Below, piece after piece: positions 35,891-45,723 of a stretch of DNA of 64,000 nucleotides. The stretch's first letter is position 1; every line of letters starts with the position of its first letter. Source of the DNA: Kordiimonas pumila. GTDB taxonomy: Bacteria > Pseudomonadota > Alphaproteobacteria > Sphingomonadales > Kordiimonadaceae. The stretch covers positions 2,253,501 through 2,317,500 of the forward strand of contig NZ_CP061205.1 in assembly GCF_015240255.1 (NCBI RefSeq). The letters are read 5' to 3'. Under the pieces are notes generated by a model, which did not search any database, was not told the origin of the DNA, and saw only the letters and a list, made by a program, of their open reading frames with translations. Both the position numbers and the translations under genes were made by a program.

Positions 35891-37363
35891 ATGCAGACTG
35901 CTGCCCCATATAGAAAAGCTGCACGCGTTGCAGTGTTTTTTTTATTACCCGTAGTGAGCTTACAGGCTGCGTATGCACAGCATGTATGGATTGATCCACG
36001 GGGTGAAGGGCGAGTGACATTAACGGATAATGCTAATCTCACTGAAAGCGACAGGGTGCAAGATGCTGTGTTAAACCTTTCTCCCGGCATAAATGTGCAT
36101 GTTGAAAGTGCTAGAACGCGTCTAGCGCTAGATTACGCTTACGATTATTATTATTATTTGTCTGACGGTGGCCATGATGTCCGGCACAAAATGTTTAGTA
36201 CGCTCGATTCTGAGATATGGAAAGATCACTTAAGCATTAATGGTCGGGCTAGTATTAGCCAGCAATACCTTAACCAGCGGGGTAGCCTTTCAAGTAGCTT
36301 TGCAAACCGGACAGATAACAGAAGAACGTTGCAAAATTATACAGGCACAGCAATCCTGAAGGGTGGCTTGAGGGATTATGCAGATTGGCGCATGACATAT
36401 CGGTATGGTGTTTCATTGTCGCCCGCTGATAATCTTGATGACGAGACATTGACTTCCAATTTTTCTGACTCAACTTCGCAAGAACTAACAGCATCTCTTG
36501 GTTCTGGGGACAGGTTTACACATTTTGAGTGGCGGTTATATGCGGATAGTTCAAAGGTTAGCCGTAGTCTTGAGACGAATGACTTTCGTAATGAACATGT
36601 GGGCGCTGAGCTAAAGTACAAATTTAACCGTTTCTTTTCACTTCTTGGATCTGTTAGCTATTCTTCTAATGATTTTCAAAGCGCGATCTTGTCTGAACAG
36701 GGTTTTGGCTGGGATGCAGGTTTTCGCTGGACACCAGGCCGTAAGCTCGATTTAACCGTCAGACATGGTAGAGAGGGAAGCCGCAAAACATGGTATGCTA
36801 CGATGCAATACCTTATAACGTCGCGGGTTCAATTAACGGGTTCATATCAGGACATTATCACAGCGAACACTATTGTTGGAAATGATACACTGCAATCATA
36901 CCAGTTTAATGATGATATTGGCATAATAGATAGCCAAGGCTTACCTTCAGATGAATCAGATCCAAAATTCTCGTTTTCAGATATAGATTTTCGTCGCAGG
37001 GTTGCGAAAATGACACTTTCATGGCGCCATAAACGAACTGATGCGTATATCACCGCAAATTATGAACGTCGCACATTTGATAATGATTCAGGCACGGCCA
37101 ATTCTTATGGTACATCGACGGGCTTTAAGCACAAAATAAACAAAAGCACTACACTTTCTGGCAGTTTAGGGTATCGTCGCAGTGAATTTGAAAATTCTGA
37201 CCGTGTAGACGATTATTTTGAAGGTAACTTGGATTGGGCAAAAACAGTTTCCAGATATTTCAAAATTGCCGTAGGATACGGGCATAGTGAGAGGTTATCA
37301 ACTGCGCAAGGTGCAGATATTGAAGAGAACACTCTGACTTTTTATATAAGAGGAACGTATTAA
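35891..37363 (+). CDS. XrtA-associated outer-membrane beta-barrel protein
   Basis: A 490-residue exported protein with a signal peptide (about residues 1-29, ending AAYAQ). The mature part is rich in alternating aromatic/polar strands such as ARTRLALDYAYDYYYYLSD and RFFSLLGSVSYSSNDFQS and ends in a C-terminal strand TLTFYIRGTY typical of outer-membrane barrels. Position and length match the TIGR03016-type protein conserved in XrtA loci. It may act as an outer-membrane component or porin of the exopolysaccharide pathway; this is inferred. AGGAG precedes ATG 35891. Confidence 0.9.
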   Translation: MQTAAPYRKAARVAVFFLLPVVSLQAAYAQHVWIDPRGEGRVTLTDNANLTESDRVQDAVLNLSPGINVHVESARTRLALDYAYDYYYYLSDGGHDVRHKMFSTLDSEIWKDHLSINGRASISQQYLNQRGSLSSSFANRTDNRRTLQNYTGTAILKGGLRDYADWRMTYRYGVSLSPADNLDDETLTSNFSDSTSQELTASLGSGDRFTHFEWRLYADSSKVSRSLETNDFRNEHVGAELKYKFNRFFSLLGSVSYSSNDFQSAILSEQGFGWDAGFRWTPGRKLDLTVRHGREGSRKTWYATMQYLITSRVQLTGSYQDIITANTIVGNDTLQSYQFNDDIGIIDSQGLPSDESDPKFSFSDIDFRRRVAKMTLSWRHKRTDAYITANYERRTFDNDSGTANSYGTSTGFKHKINKSTTLSGSLGYRRSEFENSDRVDDYFEGNLDWAKTVSRYFKIAVGYGHSERLSTAQGADIEENTLTFYIRGTY

Positions 37364-37369
37364 GTCGTT

Positions 37370-38413
37370 ATGTATGAAAGTTTTTACAATCTACAGGGGC
37401 GCCCGTTTCAGTTAACACCTGATCCGCGTTTTTATTATAGTTCCCGTACTCATAAAAAAGCTATGGCTTATCTCACCTATGGTCTTAATCAGGGTGAGGG
37501 TTTTATTATTGTAACAGGTGATATTGGTACGGGTAAAACTACATTGGTCAGGCATTTGTTTGATACACTTGATCGCAATGAATATATTGCAGCAATGATC
37601 GTAAGTACGCAGTTAAGCGCTGAGGATTTGCTTCGAAGTGTTGTTGCAGCTTTTGGCCTTGATGCGCAGGCAGATGATAAAGGTCAGCTTTTAGCTCGGC
37701 TTGAAAGATACTTGCGAGAGCAATTTAAGCTCGGGCGGAGGGCCTTGCTTGTTGTTGATGAGGCTCAAAACCTATCCAACGCAGCTCTTGAAGAAATGCG
37801 GATGTTATCTAACTTTCAAGAAGGTGACAAAGCGCTTATTCAAAGCTTCTTAGTCGGGCAGCCAGAGTTTAGAGAGCGGATTTTCGCGGCACCGGAGCTT
37901 GAGCAATTGCGACAACGTGTTATTGCCACCCATCACCTTGAGCCTATGGAAAAGGAAGAGCTGGCCCTGTATATTGAACACCGTTTGAAGCTTGTTGGGT
38001 GGGATAATGATCCATGCTTTACAGCTGATGCGGTAGAAGCAATTTACGAGCAATGCCAAGGTGTACCTCGTAGGTTGAATACACTTTGCTCTCGTGTGCT
38101 TCTATATGGTGCACTTGAAGAAGTTCATGATATTGATGGTGAGGTTATTGCTGCTGTGGTAGCAGATATGTCCAGCGATCAACGACCCGTTGTTGCCACT
38201 TCTTCAGCGCGACCTGTGAGGCTTTCACCTGTTAACCGGCAGAATGATTCAACTATTCCTCTTGAAGCGGCTGATAAAAAAGAAGTTGATGAAATGGAAA
38301 ATCGTTTAGGGAAGCTTGAAAACATGATGAAATCCCAAGACGAAACTCTTCAAAAACTGACAAATATTATGGCACAGCTAGCGGGTGGTGGTTCAAAGGG
38401 CAATGAAAGCTAA
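37370..38413 (+). CDS. XrtA-associated ExeA-like AAA ATPase
   Basis: A 347-residue ATPase (TIGR03015-like). It begins MYESFYNLQGRPFQLTPDPR, the usual start of this group, followed by Walker A GDIGTGKTTL (about residues 46-55), Walker B ALLVVDEAQNL and the arginine-finger region QGVPRRLNTLCSRVLL. The C-terminal tail (about 270-347) has a coiled-coil stretch (MENRLGKLENMMKSQDETLQ). It is cytosolic and may energise or regulate assembly of the XrtA polysaccharide system. It overlaps the next gene by 11 bases. Confidence 0.93.
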   Translation: MYESFYNLQGRPFQLTPDPRFYYSSRTHKKAMAYLTYGLNQGEGFIIVTGDIGTGKTTLVRHLFDTLDRNEYIAAMIVSTQLSAEDLLRSVVAAFGLDAQADDKGQLLARLERYLREQFKLGRRALLVVDEAQNLSNAALEEMRMLSNFQEGDKALIQSFLVGQPEFRERIFAAPELEQLRQRVIATHHLEPMEKEELALYIEHRLKLVGWDNDPCFTADAVEAIYEQCQGVPRRLNTLCSRVLLYGALEEVHDIDGEVIAAVVADMSSDQRPVVATSSARPVRLSPVNRQNDSTIPLEAADKKEVDEMENRLGKLENMMKSQDETLQKLTNIMAQLAGGGSKGNES

Positions 38414-39320
38414 GACACTGTCTGCTTCGTCTTTTAAAGCGCCCATAGTGAAGGCAAATGCACTTTCCGGTACGTTTGCCTTTACTGTTGATGTGGAAGA
38501 GTGGTTTCAGGTTGGCGCTTTTGAGACGACCTTTACAAAAGCAGACTGGCCAAGTCTTGAAAGCCGTGTAGAGCTTCAAACATTAAAGCTTTTGGACTTT
38601 ATGCGCGGCGCATCTATCAAAGGCACTTTTTTTTGCCTTGGTTGGGTTGCTGAAAAGTATCCGTCTCTTTTAAAAGCTATAGTGAATGATGGCCATGAAA
38701 TTGCCTGCCACGGCCTTGATCATGATCGTTTGTTTACGATGAGCAAGGCTGACTTTAAAGCAGATATTCAGCGCTCCAAGGGCGCGATTGAAGATGTTAC
38801 AGGTGTAACAGTTATTGGCTACAGAGCACCGAGTTTTTCTCTGACACCAAACGTATGGTGGGTTTATGATCTTTTGGATTCAGAGGGATTTAAATATTCA
38901 TCCAGCCTCTATCCTGTGAAAACAGATCATTATGGTATGGAGTCCGCGCCTAGAGCGCCTTTTTACCCTGCAAATTCTTCAATAGTAGAAATACCTATGA
39001 CAGTTTGTGATGTGCCTTTCAGGCGGTTACCAGCATCGGGTGGAGGATATTTTAGGTTAATGCCTTATTGGCTGTCACGGTATTTACTTCGTAACGGTGC
39101 GAAGCAATCGTCTGCCCCAGCAATTTTTTATATGCACCCCTGGGAAATGGATACAGATCAGCCTTATGTGAAGGAAGCCCCCCTTTTATCAAGGTTTAGG
39201 CATTACCAAGGGCAGGCTAGGCTGCCAGCAAAATTAACGCGTTTAGCAAAAGATTTTTCATGGGGGCGCATGCAGGATATATATGAAAATATCCTCACAG
39301 AAGTCAAAGTTGGAAAATAG
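38403..39320 (+). CDS. XrtA-system polysaccharide deacetylase
   Basis: A 305-residue NodB-type carbohydrate deacetylase. The catalytic motifs are FTVDVEEWF (metal-binding Asp), CHGLDHDRL (metal-binding His pair in the HExxxHxxxH-type segment) and YRAPSFSLT; the C-terminal YMHPWEMDTDQP completes the family pattern (TIGR03006-like). It likely removes N-acetyl groups from sugar residues of the polymer. I start at ATG 38403, inside the end of the ATPase gene; a GTG at 38385 is the alternative. Confidence 0.92.
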   Translation: MKAKTLSASSFKAPIVKANALSGTFAFTVDVEEWFQVGAFETTFTKADWPSLESRVELQTLKLLDFMRGASIKGTFFCLGWVAEKYPSLLKAIVNDGHEIACHGLDHDRLFTMSKADFKADIQRSKGAIEDVTGVTVIGYRAPSFSLTPNVWWVYDLLDSEGFKYSSSLYPVKTDHYGMESAPRAPFYPANSSIVEIPMTVCDVPFRRLPASGGGYFRLMPYWLSRYLLRNGAKQSSAPAIFYMHPWEMDTDQPYVKEAPLLSRFRHYQGQARLPAKLTRLAKDFSWGRMQDIYENILTEVKVGK

Positions 39321-39321
39321 T

Positions 39322-40365
39322 ATGGCTGTTTCTATCAGGAAAATGACCTCATCAGATATTGCATCATGGAATGCTTTTGTCGATAGACACGTTGATGGGA
39401 CCTTTTGTCATTATGCTGAGTGGAAAACGGTTATTGAAAACGGCGCAAACCATGAATGTCCGTTTTTGGTAGCTGAGGATAATGCCAAGATTGTTGGCAT
39501 TATGCCGCTAACACTGCGTAAAAGTAAGCTTTTTGGTAATGCCCTTATATCCAATATGTTCTGTGTTTATGGTGGCCCCTTAGCTATTAATTCTGGGGTG
39601 TATGATGAGCTTGATGCCGCAGCTTGGGAGCTTGCCTGCCAAAATGGTATCAAGGTCCTTGAATATCGTACTGTTAAAGCGCGACATGTAGGGGATAACG
39701 AATGGTCTATACCAGTTGCAAACGCCGCTACTTTTCAAAAGCCTTTACAAAACACCCCTGAAGCTATCCTTCTTGATATACCCAGAAAACAAAGAGCCGT
39801 CGTCAGGAAAACACTGGATGCAGGCCTTAGCTGTAGTTTTGACTCTGATATTGAAAATTTCTATAAGCTTTATGCTGAGAGTGTACGGGGGCTTGGCACA
39901 CCGGTTTTCCCTAAAAAGCTTTTTACCGCGCTCTATGAAAGCTTTGGTGAAAAAATTCAGGTGCAAATCATACGGTCTCCAAAGGGGCAAGCTATTGCTA
40001 GCCTTATGAGCTTTTATGCAGATAAGGCAGTTCTTCCTTATTATGCGGGCGGGAACCAGTTTGCTCGCCAATATGGTGCGCATGATTTTATGTATTATCA
40101 GCTAATGATTAAAGCTTCAGAAAAAGGTAAAACACATTTTGATTTTGGCCGTAGCAAAATGGACACCGGGCCTTACAGGTTTAAAAAGAATTGGGGCTTT
40201 GAACCTGTTTTACTTCAATATGAAACTCGTTTAGCCGAAGGGGGAACGCTGCCAGATTTGAACCCTAGTAGCAGTAAATATAGGATGCTGGTTGCAGCTT
40301 GGAAAAGGTTACCTTTACCAATTGCAAATACAATAGGGCCAATGCTTGCAAGGCATTTAGGGTAA
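39322..40365 (+). CDS. XrtA-associated FemAB-like acyltransferase
   Basis: A 347-residue protein of the FemAB/GNAT-like fold (TIGR03019-like). Segments typical of the group are DRHVDGTFCHYAEWKTVIE near the start, LYAESVRGLGTPVFPKKLF in the middle, and HFDFGRSKMDTGPYRFKKNW near the end. FemAB proteins transfer aminoacyl groups; in XrtA loci the acceptor is unknown and could be the polysaccharide or lipid-linked intermediate. ATG 39322 is just after the deacetylase stop; an upstream ATG at 39283 would overlap that gene. Confidence 0.9.
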   Translation: MAVSIRKMTSSDIASWNAFVDRHVDGTFCHYAEWKTVIENGANHECPFLVAEDNAKIVGIMPLTLRKSKLFGNALISNMFCVYGGPLAINSGVYDELDAAAWELACQNGIKVLEYRTVKARHVGDNEWSIPVANAATFQKPLQNTPEAILLDIPRKQRAVVRKTLDAGLSCSFDSDIENFYKLYAESVRGLGTPVFPKKLFTALYESFGEKIQVQIIRSPKGQAIASLMSFYADKAVLPYYAGGNQFARQYGAHDFMYYQLMIKASEKGKTHFDFGRSKMDTGPYRFKKNWGFEPVLLQYETRLAEGGTLPDLNPSSSKYRMLVAAWKRLPLPIANTIGPMLARHLG

Positions 40366-40370
40366 ATACT

Positions 40371-41564
40371 ATGGCGGAGATCCTTTTTTTAGCTCACAGA
40401 ATTCCATATCCCCCTAATAAGGGCGATAAAATACGGTCTTGGAACTTTCTGCATCATTTAACAAAGAAGCATAAAGTACACCTTGGCTTTTTTGTTGATG
40501 ATAAAAAAGACCTTGAGCATATTTCTATGTTGGAAAACATTACTCAATCTTTGTGTTTCCAATATGTTTCACCCCTGCATCAAAAAATATTGAGTTTGTC
40601 AGGCATGTTAACCGGGCAACCTCTAACACTAGCTGCTTATCCACATAGTCATATGCAGCGATATGTGGATAGCCTCATAGCTAAAAAATCTCTTGATGCA
40701 GCTTTTGTTTTTTCTGCAGCCGTTGGGCAGTTTATACCTCAGAAATGTTCATTTCCTGTTCTTACTGATCTGGTGGATGCGGATTCTGAAAAATGGGCTG
40801 CTTATGCTGATAAGGCTAAATGGCCTTTATCCTATATATACTCGAGAGAGGCTAAAACCTTGGGGGCCTATGAACTGAAACTAATTCAACGTTCTGAGCG
40901 CACTTTTTTGGTGAGTGAGCAAGAGGCAAATATGCTTCGCCCTGTTGCAGGTGTTCATAAAGAGAAGGTAATTGCCCTCAAAAATGGTGTGGATCTCTCG
41001 CAGTTTGACCCATCCAAATATACTTCAAACCCTGATGAAAACCTGATCATATTTAGTGGGGCAATGAACTATCAGCCTAATATTGAAGCGGTTGAATGGT
41101 TTTGCAATGATGTTTGGCCGCTCGTTCAGGATGCTATACCGACGGCCAAATTTCGGATTGCTGGGGGGCCTCATCATAAAAGGGTTGATGCACTTGCCAC
41201 CATCAATGGGGTTGAGGTTACAGGATATGTTGATGACATGGCATCTGAAATAGCAAAGGCCTGTGTTGCTGTGGCGCCGTTACAAACGGCACGGGGTGTG
41301 CAAAATAAAGTATTAGAAGCAATGGCGATGGCCAAAAGTGTTGTGGCAACATCATGTGCGAATGAGGGCATAGAGGCTGATGAAGGCAATACCATATGGG
41401 TTACGGATGATCCATCGGAGTTTTCAACGCGTTTAATTGCACTCCTTAACGATAAAGCTCTTGCCAAAAAGATAGGTACTGCAGCTCGGGAATTTGTTAC
41501 AAAAAACTTTTCTTGGGAAAGCAGTTGTAAAGAACTTGATGGGTATGTGCAGGAAATATTATGA
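40371..41564 (+). CDS. XrtA-system GT4 glycosyltransferase (TIGR03087-like)
   Basis: A 397-residue glycosyltransferase. It starts AEILFLAHRIPYPPNKGDKI, the mark of this XrtA-linked group, and its donor-binding half has LIIFSGAMNYQPNIEAVEWF, VAPLQTARGVQNKVLEAMAM and a conserved AMAKSVVAT segment. ATG 40371 is chosen because it matches the family start and lies after the FemAB-like stop. The last bases overlap the exosortase start (ATGA), so both are tightly coupled. Confidence 0.92.
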   Translation: MAEILFLAHRIPYPPNKGDKIRSWNFLHHLTKKHKVHLGFFVDDKKDLEHISMLENITQSLCFQYVSPLHQKILSLSGMLTGQPLTLAAYPHSHMQRYVDSLIAKKSLDAAFVFSAAVGQFIPQKCSFPVLTDLVDADSEKWAAYADKAKWPLSYIYSREAKTLGAYELKLIQRSERTFLVSEQEANMLRPVAGVHKEKVIALKNGVDLSQFDPSKYTSNPDENLIIFSGAMNYQPNIEAVEWFCNDVWPLVQDAIPTAKFRIAGGPHHKRVDALATINGVEVTGYVDDMASEIAKACVAVAPLQTARGVQNKVLEAMAMAKSVVATSCANEGIEADEGNTIWVTDDPSEFSTRLIALLNDKALAKKIGTAAREFVTKNFSWESSCKELDGYVQEIL

Positions 41565-43090
41565 AAATGTTCTCCTACCATATTCTAGGCAAATTGTTTG
41601 TAACACTTATTGCTCTAACACTGGTCACTTATGTTTGGTTTGACCCTGTTCAACACCTTTTTTATCTGATTACCAATGTTGACATATTTTCTCATGGGCA
41701 GGTAATTCCCTTCGTTTCTATGGCCTTGGTGTGGAGTAGACGCGATATCTTAAAAAGCGTTCCGGCGTTTTACTGGTGGCCCGGCCTGATTATCACAGCG
41801 TCCGTTATGGTGGTCCAGTTCCTTGCTGTGGCAATTGATATTAAGATTTTGCAACATGTTAGCTATATTCTATGCATACAAGCCATTATTCTCACCGTTT
41901 TTGGGCCTTATGTATTTAGGGCGATCCTTTTTCCTGTTGCGTTTCTTATATTGATTGTGCCTTTTGGCAGTGCCCTTGTGCCTGTCATGCAGTACATCAC
42001 CGCAGATATGGTTATAAACATGCTGTCTGTAATGGGGGTGGCAAATTCCTCTGATGGTGTTTTGATAACTTTATCAAGCGGTTTGTATGAAGTTGCACAG
42101 GCGTGTGCGGGTATCAAATTTCTGTTTACCAGTATGGTTACTGGCGTTTTATTGGCCCATCTTGCATACGACAGCTGGTTTAAGCGTGTTTTGTTGGTTC
42201 TAGCTTCTGCGGCGATACCGATTTTTGCTAATGCTTTTAGAGTGTTAGGGATTTTATTAATTGCGGAAGCTACAGATCAGTCTTTTGCGCGTGGCATCGA
42301 TCATATCGTTTATGGCTGGGGCTTTTTGTCCTTTGTATTATTGATACTGATTGCTGTTGCTTATAAATTTTCAGATAAAAAAGCGTTTGAAAATGACATG
42401 GCTGTCGAGCCTGTATCAGTGCATCATATATCCAGAAAACAGGGTATTGCCGTTGCTGTGACAGTGTGTTTGTTACCATTGTTTTTCTGGACTATTTCCC
42501 CAAAACGGTATCTGAGTGCTTTGGATGTGGGTATGCTTCAGGCACCAACATGTGATGATTGTGGTATTCGCCTTTTAGATATTGATACAAAAGGGGAAAA
42601 AGCACCTTTTGAGAATGCTGATGAAACTTTTTCAGCGCGCTACCGAATTGGTGCTGATTACGTTTTTATAGATACGGCTCTTTATTGCCCTGTGCGAACA
42701 GAAAAGCCTATGCTGTTTAAGCTGCCGCGCACAGAAGATAACTGGACAAGTTTGCCCGGGGTTGGGCCTGGTAATTTTTCAGTTGCAGGGTGGGACTTTG
42801 AAGAAAGACATTATACCGGCTTTCGTGCTAACAAAGTGCTCTGGACCAGTTATTATATTGCAGGTAAAGGTATGAACTCCGGCCTTAATATTAAGCTTGC
42901 ATCTGCAAAAGAAAAACTGCTGTACGGAAAAACCGCAGGTGCTTTGCTGACAATTACCATCCCGGTATATGAGGGTGCACCCCCTGCCGAGGTTTTGCTG
43001 AAAAGGTTCTTGTCAACATTTGCGCCGGAAGACTTTCTCTGGAATGAAATTAAGCCCTCAGAAACAGGAAAAATTTTATGTGTGGCATAG
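41561..43090 (+). CDS. xrtA: Exosortase A with fused EpsI domain
   Basis: A 509-residue multi-pass membrane cysteine transpeptidase that cleaves PEP-CTERM tails and attaches the proteins to a still-unknown carrier. The catalytic triad pattern is present: Cys 182 in VAQACAGIKF, Arg 227 in NAFRVLG and His 248 in GIDHIVYG. About eight hydrophobic helices fill residues 10-270; another near 300-312 leads into the periplasmic EpsI-like domain (about 320-509), which is commonly fused in the exosortase A type. It overlaps the amidotransferase by 13 bases. A probable substrate is encoded at 22104-24491. Confidence 0.95.
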   Translation: MKMFSYHILGKLFVTLIALTLVTYVWFDPVQHLFYLITNVDIFSHGQVIPFVSMALVWSRRDILKSVPAFYWWPGLIITASVMVVQFLAVAIDIKILQHVSYILCIQAIILTVFGPYVFRAILFPVAFLILIVPFGSALVPVMQYITADMVINMLSVMGVANSSDGVLITLSSGLYEVAQACAGIKFLFTSMVTGVLLAHLAYDSWFKRVLLVLASAAIPIFANAFRVLGILLIAEATDQSFARGIDHIVYGWGFLSFVLLILIAVAYKFSDKKAFENDMAVEPVSVHHISRKQGIAVAVTVCLLPLFFWTISPKRYLSALDVGMLQAPTCDDCGIRLLDIDTKGEKAPFENADETFSARYRIGADYVFIDTALYCPVRTEKPMLFKLPRTEDNWTSLPGVGPGNFSVAGWDFEERHYTGFRANKVLWTSYYIAGKGMNSGLNIKLASAKEKLLYGKTAGALLTITIPVYEGAPPAEVLLKRFLSTFAPEDFLWNEIKPSETGKILCVA

Positions 43091-44967
43091 CTGGCATGAT
43101 GGTACCTGAGACTATGGAACTACCTCAGCAGGTGCTGAGGACCATGACTAATGCCATTAGCCACCGAGGCCCTGACGGAGATGGTTTTTATTATGGCAAG
43201 ACAGTTGGCTTAGGTCACCGAAGACTGAGTATCATTGATCTTGAAGGCGGTGCCCAGCCTATGTATTCGGCTGATGGGCAAGTTATTATCAGTTTTAACG
43301 GTGAAATATATAATTATCAGGCATTAAGGCGTGAATTGGAAAGTCTTGGCCATCATTTTACAAGCAAGTCTGATACGGAGGTCTTATTACAAGCCTATCT
43401 GGAATGGGACCGAGATTGTGTTACACGTCTGCGTGGGATGTTTGCTTTTGGTATTTGGGATAACCGTAAGCAGGAGTTATTTTTAGCACGCGATCGGCTT
43501 GGTATTAAGCCTTTGTATTATACAACAGTATCCGATGGGACTTTTGTCTTTGGTTCTGAATTAAAGGCAATACTTGAGCACCCTGCCTGCCGTAGAAAAT
43601 TGCGTATAGACGCCCTTGAAGATTATTTGGCACTTGGCTATGTACCTGACCCCAAGTCATTGGTTGCAGGTGTTTGTACGTTGCCGCCAGCATGTACAAT
43701 GATCAAGCGTCAAGGCCAAACGAAGGATGATATTAGAGAATACTGGTCACCAGATATTACAGGGGGGTCTGGGGTTGTTACTGATGCATCGGAATTACTT
43801 GGCCGGTTGGAGGAAGCCGTTAAATTACGGATGATAGCGGACGTGCCTTTAGGCGCATTTCTCTCTGGAGGGGTAGATTCTTCAGCTGTTGTGGGTCTCA
43901 TGAGCAAAAACAGCACATCTCCGGTGGAAACATGTGCTATTGGCTCTGAGGATATTGAATATGATGAAAGTGGTTATGCCGAGAGGGTCGCTAACCATTT
44001 TAAAACCCATCACAGATTAAGGTTTTCCTCGGCGGAGGACGGCGGCTTAATACGCACAATGGCCAAAGTATATGATGACCCATTTGCTGATCTTTCAGCC
44101 TTTCCTACTTATAAGGTTTGCGCGTTGGCGCGTGAAAAGGTGATAGTGGCATTATCTGGTGATGGTGGTGACGAGCTATTTGCAGGATACCGCCGATACA
44201 AGTTTCATATGATGGAAGAAAAGCTGCGGAAAACTATACCTCTTAGTCTGCGCCGCATCATTTTTGGGCCGCTTGCAAAGCTTTACCCTAAGCTTGATTA
44301 TGCACCGCAGTTTTTGCGAGCGAAGTCAACGTTTGAAGCCTTATCCCGTTCATCTGCCGAAGCTTACTTTCAAACAGTGAGTAAAACACCTGACCGTGAC
44401 AGAGTGAGACTGCATACAGAAAAAATGCGTGGTTATTTAGATGGTTATCATCCACACGAGCGGTTTAAGGAGTTAGCGAAGGAGGTCGAGGGAGCGGATC
44501 CTTTATCAACTATTCAGTATATTGATTTAAAAACCTATTTACCCGGTGATATTCTTACGAAAGTTGATCGGGCAAGTATGGCTCATTCACTTGAGGTTCG
44601 TGTGCCGATCCTGGATCATAAGTTTATTGAGTATGGCTTACGCCTACCGGCTTCAGACAGGATAATGGACGGTGAAGGCAAGGCAGTTTTCAAGAAAGCT
44701 CTTGAAGGTTTTTTGCCGGATGAAATATTATACCGTCAGAAAAAGGGCTTTATTGTACCCGTGGTTAACTGGCTTCGTAATGAACTTATACCCGAGTTGG
44801 AAAAATTAAAAGCGAGTGAAATTCTGTTTGATACAGGCCTTATTGACCAACAAAATGTTTGTATACTCATTGATGAGCATGTCAGCGGTAGAAGAGATCA
44901 TCATATGACATTATGGTCATTGTTGATGTTAAATGCATCCCTTGAAAACCTTCAGTTAAGTCTGTAG
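43078..44967 (+). CDS. Exosortase-A-associated amidotransferase (AsnB-like)
   Basis: A 629-residue asparagine-synthetase-like enzyme (TIGR03108-like). The N-terminal glutaminase domain starts with Cys 2 (MCGIAGM) as nucleophile; ISHRGPDGDGFY and ISFNGEIYNYQALRRELES follow. The synthetase domain carries the ATP PP-loop LSGGVDSSAVVGLM (about residues 262-275). In XrtA loci such proteins are thought to amidate a sugar acid or other precursor of the polymer rather than aspartate; this is inference. It ends the plus-strand locus and converges on phoB. Confidence 0.92.
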   Translation: MCGIAGMMVPETMELPQQVLRTMTNAISHRGPDGDGFYYGKTVGLGHRRLSIIDLEGGAQPMYSADGQVIISFNGEIYNYQALRRELESLGHHFTSKSDTEVLLQAYLEWDRDCVTRLRGMFAFGIWDNRKQELFLARDRLGIKPLYYTTVSDGTFVFGSELKAILEHPACRRKLRIDALEDYLALGYVPDPKSLVAGVCTLPPACTMIKRQGQTKDDIREYWSPDITGGSGVVTDASELLGRLEEAVKLRMIADVPLGAFLSGGVDSSAVVGLMSKNSTSPVETCAIGSEDIEYDESGYAERVANHFKTHHRLRFSSAEDGGLIRTMAKVYDDPFADLSAFPTYKVCALAREKVIVALSGDGGDELFAGYRRYKFHMMEEKLRKTIPLSLRRIIFGPLAKLYPKLDYAPQFLRAKSTFEALSRSSAEAYFQTVSKTPDRDRVRLHTEKMRGYLDGYHPHERFKELAKEVEGADPLSTIQYIDLKTYLPGDILTKVDRASMAHSLEVRVPILDHKFIEYGLRLPASDRIMDGEGKAVFKKALEGFLPDEILYRQKKGFIVPVVNWLRNELIPELEKLKASEILFDTGLIDQQNVCILIDEHVSGRRDHHMTLWSLLMLNASLENLQLSL

Positions 44968-44988
44968 CGGAAGGTACTGCAGACTTAA
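44956..44988. terminator. Hairpin between XrtA locus and pho operon
   Basis: TTAAGTCTGTAG pairs with CTGCAGACTTAA (12 bases, one G-T pair) around a 9-base loop at the end of the amidotransferase gene and before the convergent phoB stop. No T-run follows directly, so it may act as a bidirectional pause or a processing structure rather than a classic terminator. Confidence 0.5.
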
Positions 44989-44998
44989 CAATGAGATT

Positions 44999-45688
44999 TT
45001 ACTTTTTGTTATCAAGCGCGTAGCCCGCAGAGCGCACAGTGCGGATATAATCACTCATATCGCCTTCGTTGATAGCTTTCCTAAGCCGGCGAATATGAAC
45101 ATCAACAGTTCTAGGTTCGACATAAACATCGCGGCCCCATACTGCATCTAAAAGCTGTTCGCGAGAAAACACCCGGCCGGGGTTCTCCATGAAGTGCCTC
45201 AAAAGCCTATATTCCGTTGGGCCCAAGTGGATCACTGCGTCACCGCGACTTACACGGTGCGATACGTTATCAAGGCTTATGTCCTCAAACGTCAGTTCGT
45301 GTCCTGCAAGGGCAGGGCGAACACGGCGTAGTACAGCTTGTATACGCACAACAAGCTCTTTAGGAGAGAAAGGTTTTACAATGTAATCATCTGCACCAGT
45401 TTCTAGGCCTCTAATGCGGTCTGGTTCATCAGCCCGGGCAGTTAGCATAATAATGGGTACATTCTGTGTGCTTGAATTGCGACGAAGTTGACGGCAAATC
45501 TCTAAGCCTGACAGGTTTGGAAGCATCCAATCCAATAATATGACATCTGGTGTTTCTGATGTTGCGTGATAGAGGCCTTCTTCTCCATCTGCGATGCAGT
45601 CAACAAGATAGCCTGCACGTTCAAGGTTATATCGAACCAGTTCGGTGATGTTTTCATCATCTTCAACAAGTAAAATTCGAGTCTTCAC
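44999..45688 (-). CDS. phoB: Phosphate regulon response regulator PhoB
   Basis: A 229-residue OmpR-type regulator. The receiver domain (about residues 1-120) has the acidic pocket VEDD, phosphorylation site Asp 53 in LLDWMLP and Lys in IVKPFSPKEL; the C-terminal winged helix (about 130-228) has VFSREQLLDAVWGRDVYVEP with RTVDVHIRRLRKAI. When phosphorylated by PhoR it activates genes carrying Pho boxes, such as the one before pstS here. It is the last gene of phoR-pstS-pstC-pstA-pstB-phoU-phoB. Confidence 0.97.
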   Translation of the reverse strand: MKTRILLVEDDENITELVRYNLERAGYLVDCIADGEEGLYHATSETPDVILLDWMLPNLSGLEICRQLRRNSSTQNVPIIMLTARADEPDRIRGLETGADDYIVKPFSPKELVVRIQAVLRRVRPALAGHELTFEDISLDNVSHRVSRGDAVIHLGPTEYRLLRHFMENPGRVFSREQLLDAVWGRDVYVEPRTVDVHIRRLRKAINEGDMSDYIRTVRSAGYALDNKK

Positions 45689-45723
45689 TTTTATATCCTT
45701 TGCTCGAAAGGCGTTTTATACAG

